DNA of 35,871 nt, taken from Sedimentisphaerales bacterium. GTDB taxonomy: Bacteria; Planctomycetota; Phycisphaerae; Sedimentisphaerales; Anaerobacaceae. Position 1 is the first letter of the stretch. Each line of letters starts with the position of its first letter. Shown in pieces: positions 10,789-19,209 of the stretch. The stretch covers positions 1 through 35,871 of the forward strand of contig JAFGLV010000140.1 in assembly GCA_016927855.1 (NCBI GenBank), read 5' to 3'. A model generated the notes under the pieces. It did not search any database, was not told the DNA's origin, and saw nothing but the letters and a program-made list of their open reading frames with translations. The position numbers and the translations under genes are program-made.

Positions 10789-11962
10789 GAATCAGGTCCT
10801 GATGGGTCTGCCTGAGCCGCGCCAACTGTTCGTGCCGGAATTCAGGTTCAACCCGGACGGCACCTGCGGCGATCCCGTCGCAGTAGCGACATTCCGCGCA
10901 AGCCAGAGCCGAGCAGCGGCGCTGCGCGAAGCCCTCGATGAAATCGGCGGGAATCTTCTCCGAATCGATGTAGAACGGGTTCCGGTCCAGGGCGAAGAGC
11001 ATTCCCTGGTCCTTCATCATGCCATAGAGCGGCGCCAGCCGAGACAAGCGAACCTGTCCCGGCCGGAAGAAGTGGCGCAGCAGCCAGAACCGCCGTTTTG
11101 CCGGCGCCCGCTTGAATCCGTACGGCAGGATCAGTTCCGCCAGGTTCGGAATTGAGCGGCGCCGGCTGTAAGCCGCGACGCGCTCGGCCAGGTCCACCGA
11201 AGGAATGCCTCGTTCCAGCAGCTTGAAGCTGTCGTAACCGAGCGACTCGTAAAACCGGGTGTCCTCGGGCCTTATCCACCCTGCCTTGATCAGCAACGAC
11301 GGGTCCTCCAGCCGCCGGAACGTGCACTGAAGAAAGCAGTAGTCGACGAAGAGGCGGCGCGAGCCATCGGAGCTATGCGCGAAGCCGTTTTGGTGGTATG
11401 GCTGCATCGCACAATTCGGCAGGCACGGATGGTTGGCGACCAGTTGCAGCTCGCAATCGACCGCGGCCCGGATCGCGCGGAGCGCCTCGAAATCGCGATT
11501 GATCGAGAAGCTCTCCAGTGTCAGCGCGTCGGCGCCGAGGTCCCGCCAGAACCGCGCCCGCCTGGGTGTGTCAATCTGGGCAAAGATGCCGACCTTGATG
11601 TAGAAATCCGGGAAGGCCGCCTTGATCCGTTCCAGCAGGTAAGACGTCGAGACGGTCAACCGTTTGATGCCCATCGACGCCAGCCCTTCCAGCAGGCGCA
11701 TGAGCTTCTTCTGCCAGGACCGGCTCCACTCGCGATTGCCCAGGCAGGAACTGTTGAGCAGGTAATTGAACGCGATCCCATGCCGACTCAAAGCCGACGC
11801 GTAAACCGCCAGGTAGTGCGCGGTTAGCGGCGTACCCATATAGCTGGGCCGCCCGCCGCCGACCAGATCGGTGGGGAACTTGCCATAGACTTCCGCCACC
11901 GGAAACCCGGCCAGCGTCGCTACCAGGTCCAGATCGTAATTGGCCGCCACCGAAAGCTTCAT
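10766..11962 (-). CDS. Peptidase U32-family protein (UbiU/UbiV/RlhA-like), Fe-S candidate
   Basis: The protein has 398 residues from the ATG at 11962, which begins MKLSVAANYD as family members do and has GGGAG upstream; an ATG at 11992 would add ten residues. Despite the name, characterised U32 relatives bind a 4Fe-4S cluster and take part in hydroxylation of RNA or of ubiquinone precursors. Here the core carries Cys73, then CLPNC (180, 184) and CFLQC (209, 213), a plausible cluster site. A second group near the C-terminus is C-x4-C-x2-C-x2-C (350, 355, 358, 361). It is first in an overlapping operon with a methyltransferase and a type III PKS, so its substrate may be the polyketide product. 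Family assignment is fairly sure; the reaction is inferred. Confidence 0.78.
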   Translation of the reverse strand: MKLSVAANYDLDLVATLAGFPVAEVYGKFPTDLVGGGRPSYMGTPLTAHYLAVYASALSRHGIAFNYLLNSSCLGNREWSRSWQKKLMRLLEGLASMGIKRLTVSTSYLLERIKAAFPDFYIKVGIFAQIDTPRRARFWRDLGADALTLESFSINRDFEALRAIRAAVDCELQLVANHPCLPNCAMQPYHQNGFAHSSDGSRRLFVDYCFLQCTFRRLEDPSLLIKAGWIRPEDTRFYESLGYDSFKLLERGIPSVDLAERVAAYSRRRSIPNLAELILPYGFKRAPAKRRFWLLRHFFRPGQVRLSRLAPLYGMMKDQGMLFALDRNPFYIDSEKIPADFIEGFAQRRCSALACAECRYCDGIAAGAVRVEPEFRHEQLARLRQTHQDLIHGGLWHV

Positions 11963-12028
11963 CCCTGCTCCCACGCCGACTTGGCACCCCATGTAGCCCA
12001 GCCGTGCCAGGCTGGAATGACCGAGAAA

Positions 12029-12044
12029 TCGCCTCCGAAGGCGA
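12029..12044 (-). terminator. Hairpin in the leader of the U32-PKS operon
   Basis: TCGCCT pairs with AGGCGA around a four-base loop (TCGG on the minus strand), followed on the minus strand by TTTCTC. It lies 147 bases after the GH30 stop and 67 bases before the U32 start, so it could end GH30 transcription or act in the leader of the PKS operon. Confidence 0.35.
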
Positions 12045-12190
12045 AAATGCTACATGACGGAAGGCCCGCGCAGAACGTGCCTTTCGACGGCATATACAGC
12101 CGAACCACACCCAGGGTTGCCAAAAAACGCCGATGGGAGCCAAATCCGGCGCCCAGAGAAAGCCCGCAAGGCCCTCATTCACACGCTTCG

Positions 12191-13645
12191 TTACCTGAGC
12201 ACCATCGTTATGATCGAGTGGGCGGGGCTGTTCGTCCTGGCCGCCTTCCCGTCCAGCCAGACCTGAAAGTCGCGCGCGCGGTCGCCGAAGTTCGCCACCA
12301 CCACCGCAATGCCGCCGTCCGGGTTCACGAACGCGGTGGCGAGCAGGTTGTCGGTGTTGGACGAGCAAACGATGCGTTTGGCGCCCTTCTTGATGAAGCG
12401 CGAGAAATGGCCGAGATACCAGTACGAGCTCAGGTAATGCAACTGGCCGCTCTGCGTGTCGGCGATGACGGGCGCCATGCAGTAGTTTCGCACGTGATTC
12501 GGGCCACCCCGTTCGTCCAGCAGCACGTTCCAGAAGATCCAGCCGTTCGCCCAGTTGTTCATGTCCATGATGATGTTGCGCGCGAACTGCTCGCCCCAGC
12601 GCCAGTCGCCGAGGCGGTTGCGGTTGAAGCTGGCGACCGTGCCTTCGGTGAACACTAGGCCTTTGTCGGGATAGGCGTCGTGCACCAGGCGGACGTTGTC
12701 GTACGTGTCACTGACGTACCAATGGAAGCCCAGTCCCCAGACGTACTTCGAGGCCTCGGCATCGTCGTATACGATCTTGGCGCGCTGGTACATGATGCCG
12801 CGATTGTGGTCCCAGATGATGAGCTTCACGCGGGACAGGCCGGCTTTCTCGAGGGACGGGCCCAGGTAATCGCGCACGAAGTTGCGCTCGTCCCCGGCGG
12901 TGTAGATGCAAGACTCCCACCGCTGCACGGCCATGGGTTCATTCTGCACGCTCAGTCCCCAGATAGGTACGCCTTGTTTCTCGAACTCCTGGACAAAGCG
13001 CACGAAATAGTCGGCCCAGGCCTGACGGTATTGCGGCAGCAGCACGCCGCCGTGCAGCATATCGTTGTTCGACTTCATCCATGCCGGCGGGCTCCAGGGA
13101 GAGCCGAGCAGGTCAATATGCCCGCCGCTGGCGGCGATGGCCTCCTTGATGAAGGGAATCTTGAAACGCAGGTCGTGCTCGATCGTGAAGTGCTCGAGGC
13201 TGACATCGCCGGGAGTTTCATCATACGCGTAGATATCGCTGGAAAAGTCGCAACTGTTGATATTGGTCCGGCAGAGGGTGAACGCATTGCCCTCGTTGGG
13301 ATCGAACAGGGCAGTGATGATCTGGCGTTGCTTTTCCGGCGACATTTTGTAGTAGGTTTCCGCGGAGGCGTCGGTCAACGCGCCGCCGAATCCCTCGACC
13401 GTCTGGAAGGTCTTCGAGGCATCGAGAATGATGGTCGGGAAGCTCTCCTCAGGCTGAACCAACTCTTCAAACGGCACGGAGGCTTGTTCGCTGATGCGGC
13501 TATCGGTATTCTGCGCCGTCAGAAAGATACGAGCGGGCCCGTACGCGCGGGGGGCTGCCGGACTTTGCACTCGCTCGGACGCAAAAGATGCTACGACGCA
13601 CGTTGCCGCGAAACCGGCTGCGACCGCAAGTCCTGATACCCTCAT
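12191..13645 (-). CDS. Secreted GH30-family glycoside hydrolase
   Basis: The 484-residue enzyme starts with a signal peptide (about 1-23, VVASFAS end) and has the TIM barrel plus side beta-domain of GH30, a family with glucosylceramidase, beta-glucosidase, endo-xylanase and 1,6-glucanase activities. The family start FQTVEGFGGALTDASAE is at about 80-96, the active-site region SPWSPPAWMK at about 172-181, the acid/base Glu236 in SVQNEPM and the nucleophile Glu334 in VFTEGT. The start at 13645 has AAAGGAG just upstream; a longer frame to 13732 would bury the signal peptide. It is transcribed alone. Overall form resembles subfamily 1 type beta-glucosidases more than xylanases, but the substrate cannot be fixed from sequence. 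Confidence 0.92.
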   Translation of the reverse strand: MRVSGLAVAAGFAATCVVASFASERVQSPAAPRAYGPARIFLTAQNTDSRISEQASVPFEELVQPEESFPTIILDASKTFQTVEGFGGALTDASAETYYKMSPEKQRQIITALFDPNEGNAFTLCRTNINSCDFSSDIYAYDETPGDVSLEHFTIEHDLRFKIPFIKEAIAASGGHIDLLGSPWSPPAWMKSNNDMLHGGVLLPQYRQAWADYFVRFVQEFEKQGVPIWGLSVQNEPMAVQRWESCIYTAGDERNFVRDYLGPSLEKAGLSRVKLIIWDHNRGIMYQRAKIVYDDAEASKYVWGLGFHWYVSDTYDNVRLVHDAYPDKGLVFTEGTVASFNRNRLGDWRWGEQFARNIIMDMNNWANGWIFWNVLLDERGGPNHVRNYCMAPVIADTQSGQLHYLSSYWYLGHFSRFIKKGAKRIVCSSNTDNLLATAFVNPDGGIAVVVANFGDRARDFQVWLDGKAARTNSPAHSIITMVLR

Positions 13646-13833
13646 GAGCGTTCTCCTTTCAAAGCTCTGGCGATACGGTCCTCGATTCGACGGTGTCTGC
13701 GGAGTTCTTTCACAACTGGAGTATGCCGCCAAGACCGCCCAGGGTCAATCCTGCTCGCGGCGATCAGCAATCTGAAAACATCGTCCTCAATTTGCGACCG
13801 AAAAAAGTAAGACGTCCCCAGAAGTGCCTCCGG

Positions 13834-15654
13834 TTATTGCTGCCTCTGTCCCTTCTGTAGCTGCTTCGCCTCGGTGACGTTGATACGAGCTCTGTGCCCA
13901 TGCTTCTCCAGCAGTGCCAGCAGGTTACTACCGCTGAGAAGAGTCATAGGCTTGTCTTTCGCAAACGCGTATGAGTCTTTGCCATAGTCTGAAGTAGTCA
14001 CCAAGATACCTTTCGTGGCGCCCTCATTCAAGATCGTACCGTAAAGGTCTCGTACTGCGGCAACCCCAACAGTATTCGTGTACCGCTTCGCCTGGATGAC
14101 GATCTTCCCTCCTCTGATGGGATCTGGATCAAAAGCAATCGCATCAACTCCGCCATCCGAGCTCGCTTGGGTGACTTTCACCTCGCCGCCGCTCGAAGCA
14201 AACTCCTTCTCAAACAGTTCACGGATCAGGTGTTCGAAATCCTCCCAATCCATTGCGGCAAGGTTCACCGATTCGTCAAGCTCAGCGGCAATAGCCTTCG
14301 CGTCAATGAACCGCTTATCTGTCGTATTCAAGTGAATAACCGGCGGAATCGGAGTCAAGTCAATGAGTGTTGCCGCAGCCACCCCTTTCAGGTGTTTGAA
14401 AGTGGCCTTGGCATCCACCCTGGACAGATCGAAAGTGAGAAATTCTGTCTTATCTGCCATGACCGAGAGAATAACCTTGGTTTCCTTGATACCGGTCGCA
14501 GGGTTCGTGTGCGTCACGAGGCCGTTGAATGCGACCGCGTCAATCCCGTTGACAACATCGGCTTCGACAAGTTCATGAATCGTTCGGATACATACCTGGT
14601 ATATGACAGATTCATACAGCTGCTTTTGTTCAGCAGCCGACGTCTCCTGTGCTACAACTGCATCTTTGGACTTGACGTACTTGTACGACTTGATCTTCGG
14701 CAGTTTACGAGGGGAGGGCAGATAGTATGCTACGACTACAGTCCGGGTTTCAGGGCGGTATTCGAGCACCCAATCTTTCGGGAAACAGTCCGGGTACCTG
14801 GAACTATTCAACACCAGGTCGCAGTATTCCTCAACGGCCTTCGGGTCACCACCAGTATAGCGTAATCTAATGTCCTCAAGTCTGTTGTTGTCACGCTGCT
14901 TTTCTTCCTCGAATGAATTCTTTGCCGCAGCGAAAGCCTCATCGAGCGTTCCGAAAACTGACTTACGGAGCACGTTCTCTCTTTCCGTCTCCTCGACCTG
15001 CTGGCACCAGAGTCGTAGCCGACTATCAAAGTCGGTGCGTATAGCTTTCCTTCGGAACAGTCTTGAAAGAAGACCGTACTCCAGTCTTACGTCAGCGATA
15101 TCGGGTTTTACTGGAACATCCATGTCTTGATACTCTACAGGCCTTCCGTAGTTATTGAATGTGATGAATCCTGGTCGCGCGAGATTCGTACATAATTCCT
15201 CTGGTTTGACGCGGAACGCATCCTTTCGCCCTATAACGTCCCAATCGACGGCATCGTTCACGGTGAGTGTCTGTGCCAGAATGTTCTGCAGTTCATCAAT
15301 TGCCAGTTCTGCGATCTTCCGATCCATGTTTTGCCTTGCGAACAGGTAGCTCGCGAGATTGAACAGAATCACCACGAAGAAGAAGATCCAGGCGAAAAGG
15401 ATGAGCACAAAGCTAAAACAGTTAAAGGGCTGCCCGATCTTGTCCAAGAAGGCGATGGACAAGGCCAAGCTTCCGGTGGCAAGGCTCAAGATGGCCTTAT
15501 CGAATGAACTGAAGGAATCCATGCGGATTTGCAGCAGTTCGTCTCGTCTCTTCAGGTACTCATCGTGCTTCATGCTTCCTTGGACACCACACTCATTTCC
15601 TGTTCCGTCAATGCATCCATCGGGTTTTCCACCTCCAGCACCGGTCGCATTCAT
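13834..15654 (-). CDS. Membrane-anchored Mrr-type restriction endonuclease-like protein
   Basis: The protein has 606 residues. The N-terminus has a helix rich in charged residues, then two hydrophobic segments (about 54-70 and 79-106) that should form a membrane hairpin. A long middle part of about 350 residues is not recognised. The C-terminus (about 468-590) is an Mrr-type nuclease domain: MDWEDFEHLIRELF, then the PD-(D/E)XK core with Asp504 in SSDGGVDAIAF and QAK at 521-523 in KIVIQAKRY. Mrr-type enzymes cleave modified or foreign DNA. The start may be 15654 (AGAGG five bases before) or the ATG at 15573. Codon use looks more A+T-rich than in the neighbours, which suggests transfer. A defence role is inferred. 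Confidence 0.85.
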   Translation of the reverse strand: MNATGAGGGKPDGCIDGTGNECGVQGSMKHDEYLKRRDELLQIRMDSFSSFDKAILSLATGSLALSIAFLDKIGQPFNCFSFVLILFAWIFFFVVILFNLASYLFARQNMDRKIAELAIDELQNILAQTLTVNDAVDWDVIGRKDAFRVKPEELCTNLARPGFITFNNYGRPVEYQDMDVPVKPDIADVRLEYGLLSRLFRRKAIRTDFDSRLRLWCQQVEETERENVLRKSVFGTLDEAFAAAKNSFEEEKQRDNNRLEDIRLRYTGGDPKAVEEYCDLVLNSSRYPDCFPKDWVLEYRPETRTVVVAYYLPSPRKLPKIKSYKYVKSKDAVVAQETSAAEQKQLYESVIYQVCIRTIHELVEADVVNGIDAVAFNGLVTHTNPATGIKETKVILSVMADKTEFLTFDLSRVDAKATFKHLKGVAAATLIDLTPIPPVIHLNTTDKRFIDAKAIAAELDESVNLAAMDWEDFEHLIRELFEKEFASSGGEVKVTQASSDGGVDAIAFDPDPIRGGKIVIQAKRYTNTVGVAAVRDLYGTILNEGATKGILVTTSDYGKDSYAFAKDKPMTLLSGSNLLALLEKHGHRARINVTEAKQLQKGQRQQ

Positions 15655-15720
15655 TTCAACCTCTGCACATCCAAGCGCCTCGCGGCCGGCCCCGACTTTT
15701 TCGTCGCCGGTCGATCCGGG

Positions 15721-15769
15721 GGCATCTTCCTGAGAGCATTATGGCGGGGGTGAGGGCGGGGAACAAGGA
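15721..15769 (+). repeat. Direct repeat copy A
   Basis: These 49 bases match 16513-16561 at 44 positions, in the same direction and 792 bases apart. The shared core is TTCCTGAGAGCATTATGGC followed by a G-rich tract and GGGCGGGGAACAAGGA. Similarity also extends a little upstream (GATCCG). The two copies flank the broken YdeI-type gene. Confidence 0.85.
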
Positions 15770-15937
15770 GAAAATGCCGCGGGACGCCGGGGTCTGGAGG
15801 ACGGATGGCAGAGGATAGAGGACGATGCGCGGCCGGAGGGCGCGGTGAGTGTGAGAGCGTGGGCAGGTAGGGTGTGCCCCGCACACCGCTTCCGCACGCT
15901 AGCATCGGTGATGACCTGGCGTGCTGCACTTCGCGTG

Positions 15938-16443
15938 TCATTGCGCCTGCTCATCCTCATCAATGCGACACAGCATGAATTCATAGACGTTCACACAACA
16001 AGGGCGGCGCTTTCCCGAGGATAGCTGTTCGACGGTCCGTGTGATCCGGCGGGCGCGGGTCTGCGGTTTCTTGGCCGCGTCGATCCAGCGGATCCAATCG
16101 CGACGACCCATGGGCGTCAGGTCGCTCCACAGCGCCTTGGCCTCGTCAGAAGCGCCGAGGGCGACCCGGAGATCGGCGGGGACTTTGGCTTCAGGCTCTG
16201 GTCCCAGGATAGCGAGTTGGACCGTGTCGCCCGCGTCGGCACCGGCGCCCTGGCACATCGCCTGATGGTGCCTTCGACCACGCTCTGTCCGCGCGCGGGA
16301 AATTGCTTGCTGACCCACTTCGGGATACTGAGCAGGGTCCGGGAACCGGTCTTGGCCGTCTCAGGATGCCGAAAGAGCCGTGCCTTGAAGCGAAAGACCG
16401 AAGGGCCGTCGCTGTCTTTGTTCTTATGTGTTGCTTTGGTCAT
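15938..16443 (-). pseudogene. Broken DUF1905-YdeI/OmpD-associated protein gene
   Basis: Two minus frames together read as one known protein. The first, from ATG 16443, gives the DUF1905 start (VFRFKARLF, TLLSIPKWVSKQFPARG, SVVEGTI) and ends in meaning at about 16264. The second, from about 16258, continues with AMCQGAGADAGDTVQLAI and then the YdeI/OmpD-associated part (PADLRVALGASDEAKALW, RRDWIRWIDAAKKPQTRARR). Between them about 20 residues of DUF1905 usually found here (the NG-x-PFRA to HWLKV region) are missing and the frame has shifted. It is therefore most simply an internal deletion that broke the gene. The C-terminal frame alone spans 15938-16318 but lacks a start with a ribosome binding site. 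Confidence 0.8.
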
Positions 16444-16512
16444 GTTGATACGTTTGCTGGCCGGGAGCCAAGTCGCGCAGGGCTCCAGACGAGCCGTCGC
16501 GAATTGATCCGA

Positions 16513-16561
16513 GGCAACTTCCTGAGAGCATTATGGCAGAGGGAAGGGCGGGGAACAAGGA
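16513..16561 (+). repeat. Direct repeat copy B
   Basis: This is the second copy of the 49-base repeat, partner of 15721-15769. Five mismatches are seen, four of them inside the G-rich tract. It lies between the start of the broken YdeI gene and ftsK. Confidence 0.85.
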
Positions 16562-16694
16562 AGAACGGCGGGGCGCAAGCAATAGTACAGAGAAAGCGGT
16601 CCGTCTGCCGATATAACTGCAAAGTGGACGTGGGCGGGGGAGCGTATCGACTCTTGGAGCCGCGTCATTATAGGACTTGTCACGAGGGTGCATT

Positions 16695-19154
16695 GTGGGA
16701 AAGGCTAAGAAATCCCGGACGAGCAAGAAGAGGCACAACCATCATATCGGGGCAGGCGTCAAACTCGCGGTTCTGTGCCTGGCGGTGGTGCTGTGTCTGG
16801 TTCTGCTGTTTAGCTGCTTGAGTTTCAACATCGGTGATAGGCCCAGCACATACGCATATCCGCCCAACGACCCGCCGGCGAACTGGTGCGGCGCGATGGG
16901 CGCTTTTGCGGCCTACTACCTGCTTTACTACATCGGTCCCGGCGTCTTCATCGTGCTGGCGTCACTGACCTTCTTCTTTGTCGCGCGACTGGCCAAGCGG
17001 CCGGTCGGGCAGCCCGTCTTTCGCTTCGTAGGCTTGGCCCTGCTAACGGTGGCGGCCTCGACGACGTTCTACTTCTTCTGGCCGCACAGCCTCTATACGT
17101 TTCCGATGGGTTCCGGGGGGGTCCTGGGGATCGCGGCCGCCGGCTTCCTGCGCAGCAAGTTCGCTACGCTGGGGACGTTCATCCTCGTCACGGCGACGTG
17201 GTTCGTGGGGCTGGCGCTGCTGGCCGACAGCATCATCGTCGGCCTCCTCGCCGCGTGCGGTTTCGCTGTGCGCCGAGTGGTTGGCATTGTTGTGCCGGCC
17301 TGGGCGGTGGCAAGGGAGCACTCCGAGGCCTTGACCGACATCTGGCAGAGGCTCAGTGCTCGGCAGAAGTCCATGGCCTTCCAGAGCACAGGCCGGCCGG
17401 CAATGCAGAGCGCCGTTGAAGACGAAGCCGAGGATGTGCGCGCGGATGTCGAGGAGGAAGAAGTCTCGGCGGAGGCGGCCGGGTCGGCTGAACCTGCTGC
17501 GGCGCCTTCGGCGCGTCCTGCTCCCGTCGAGGTCCGGCGGCAGATTGCCAGGCGCGAGCCGAAGCCTTTCGTGCAGCCTTCGTACGACGACTATACGTTG
17601 CCTCCTATGACGCTGCTGGCGGAGCCCGAGTATGGCTATGCCGCGATCCAGGAGAAGGTCGTCAAGTCGAAGGCCGCGGCGCTGGAGAAGCTGCTCAGTG
17701 AATTCAACGTCAACGCGCGGGTCGTCGCGGCCGAGACCGGGCCTGTCGTGACCATGTTCGAGCTCGAGCTGGCGGCCGGCGTGAAGGTCAGCCAGATCTC
17801 GAACCTCTCCAACGACATGGCACGCGGCTTGGGCGCCGGCGCCGTCCGCGTGGTGGCGCCGCTGCCAGGCAAGCACACCATCGGGATCGAGGTGCCCAAC
17901 AGCGCGAAGGAGAAGGTGCGGATCAAGAGCCTGATGGAATTGGCAGGCAACAAGCCGGCCAAGATGGAGATTCCGCTGTACCTCGGCAAGGACTCCGCCG
18001 GCGAGGCACTGGTGAGCGACCTGTCGAAGATGCCCCACCTCCTGATCGCGGGCACGACCGGCTCGGGTAAGAGCGTCTGCATCAACAGCATCATCGTCAG
18101 CGTGCTGATGACCAAGCGGCCCGACGAAGTCAAGCTGATCCTGATCGACCCGAAGATGGTCGAGATGACCGCCTTCAGCGCTGTGCCGCACCTGATGTGC
18201 CCGATCGTGACCGAGACGCAGATGGCCGTGCAGATTCTCGAATGGGCAACGGTCAAAATGGACGAGCGGTATGCGTTGCTGGCCGAGGCGCGCGTCAAGC
18301 ATATCAGCGAATACAACAAGCTCGGGGCGGAAGAGATCATCACGCGGTTCGAGCCGGGTTCGGAAGAAGAAGAGGCGAAGATTCCCAAGAAGCTGCCTTA
18401 CATCGTGATCGTGATCGACGAGCTGGCGGACCTGATGATGACTTCACCGAAGGAGATCGAAGCGTACATCGTCCGCCTGGCGCAGAAGAGCCGCGCCGTC
18501 GGCATCCACATCGTGCTGGCGACACAACGGCCGCAAGCGACGGTCGTCACCGGTCTGATCAAGTCCAACATGCCGTGCCGGATCGGCTTCCGCGTCGCGG
18601 CCCGCATGGACAGCCGGATCATCCTCGACCAGAACGGCGCCGAGACGCTCTTGGGCGAAGGTGACATGCTGTTCCTCAAGCCCGGCACCAGCGACCTGAT
18701 CCGCGCGCAAGGCACGTTCCTCGACGAGAACGAGATTCGCGGGATCATCAAGCATCTCAAGGAGATCGCGGAGCCACAGTTCCATCCGGAGCTGACGCAG
18801 TTGAAGCGCACCGACGCCGGGGATATGCCGCGCGACGAGCTGTTCGACGAAGCGGTGCGCGTCGTGCTGGAATCCCATCGCGGCAGTGTCTCGCTGCTCC
18901 AGCGCAAGCTCAGTATCGGTTACGCCCGCGCCTCGCGCATGATCGAGCTGATGGCCGGCGCCGGCATCCTGGGCGAGTACAAAGGCAGCCAAGCCCGCGA
19001 GGTGCTCATGACGCTGGAGGAGTACGAGCAGTTGCGCCAGCAGATGGAGGCCGAGGCCGGCTTCGCCGACCTAAGCGAGGACGAGCACGCCACCGCCTAC
19101 GCCAGCGAAGGCCAGCAAGGCTACATCTCCAGCGCCGCCGATGACGACGACTGA
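16695..19154 (+). CDS. ftsK: DNA translocase FtsK/SpoIIIE
   Basis: This is the membrane-anchored motor that pumps chromosomal DNA during division and chromosome dimer resolution. The N-terminus has four to five hydrophobic segments between about residues 20 and 200, then an acidic/proline-rich linker (about 240-310). The motor follows with Walker A AGTTGSGKSVCINS, Walker B IVIVIDELADLMM and the FtsK signature VGIHIVLATQRPQ. The C-terminal winged-helix gamma domain (LLQRKLSIGYARASRMIELM), which reads KOPS-type sequences, is present. The GTG at 16695 has GAGGGTG upstream and is preferred over a TTG at 16677. Length is about 819 residues, with a shorter linker than in E. coli. It is transcribed alone. 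Confidence 0.96.
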   Translation: MGKAKKSRTSKKRHNHHIGAGVKLAVLCLAVVLCLVLLFSCLSFNIGDRPSTYAYPPNDPPANWCGAMGAFAAYYLLYYIGPGVFIVLASLTFFFVARLAKRPVGQPVFRFVGLALLTVAASTTFYFFWPHSLYTFPMGSGGVLGIAAAGFLRSKFATLGTFILVTATWFVGLALLADSIIVGLLAACGFAVRRVVGIVVPAWAVAREHSEALTDIWQRLSARQKSMAFQSTGRPAMQSAVEDEAEDVRADVEEEEVSAEAAGSAEPAAAPSARPAPVEVRRQIARREPKPFVQPSYDDYTLPPMTLLAEPEYGYAAIQEKVVKSKAAALEKLLSEFNVNARVVAAETGPVVTMFELELAAGVKVSQISNLSNDMARGLGAGAVRVVAPLPGKHTIGIEVPNSAKEKVRIKSLMELAGNKPAKMEIPLYLGKDSAGEALVSDLSKMPHLLIAGTTGSGKSVCINSIIVSVLMTKRPDEVKLILIDPKMVEMTAFSAVPHLMCPIVTETQMAVQILEWATVKMDERYALLAEARVKHISEYNKLGAEEIITRFEPGSEEEEAKIPKKLPYIVIVIDELADLMMTSPKEIEAYIVRLAQKSRAVGIHIVLATQRPQATVVTGLIKSNMPCRIGFRVAARMDSRIILDQNGAETLLGEGDMLFLKPGTSDLIRAQGTFLDENEIRGIIKHLKEIAEPQFHPELTQLKRTDAGDMPRDELFDEAVRVVLESHRGSVSLLQRKLSIGYARASRMIELMAGAGILGEYKGSQAREVLMTLEEYEQLRQQMEAEAGFADLSEDEHATAYASEGQQGYISSAADDDD

Positions 19155-19162
19155 GCCGGTTC

Positions 19163-19209
19163 GGAGTTCCGCGTTTACGCGGCTCTAACCCGCCTGAGGG
19201 CGGGACTCC
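19163..19209. repeat. Double-hairpin palindromic element after ftsK
   Basis: Two perfect hairpins lie side by side: CCGCG-TTTA-CGCGG (19169-19182) and CCCGCC-TGAG-GGCGGG (19189-19204). They are enclosed by GGAGT (19163-19167) and ACTCC (19205-19209), which can pair to close a three-way structure. There is no T-tract. It resembles short palindromic repeat elements scattered between genes, and may also end ftsK transcription. It forms the tail of the small frame that ends at 19175. Confidence 0.6.

Noticed and set aside
11270..11278. TTATCCACC, one base off a DnaA box
   Set aside because: It is single, lies inside the U32 gene and has no AT-rich region or other boxes near it. No origin of replication is visible although dnaN and gyrB are in the window.
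13799..13833. T6 run and GACGTC after the Mrr-type gene on the minus strand
   Set aside because: There is no stable hairpin before the T-run, so I do not call a terminator.
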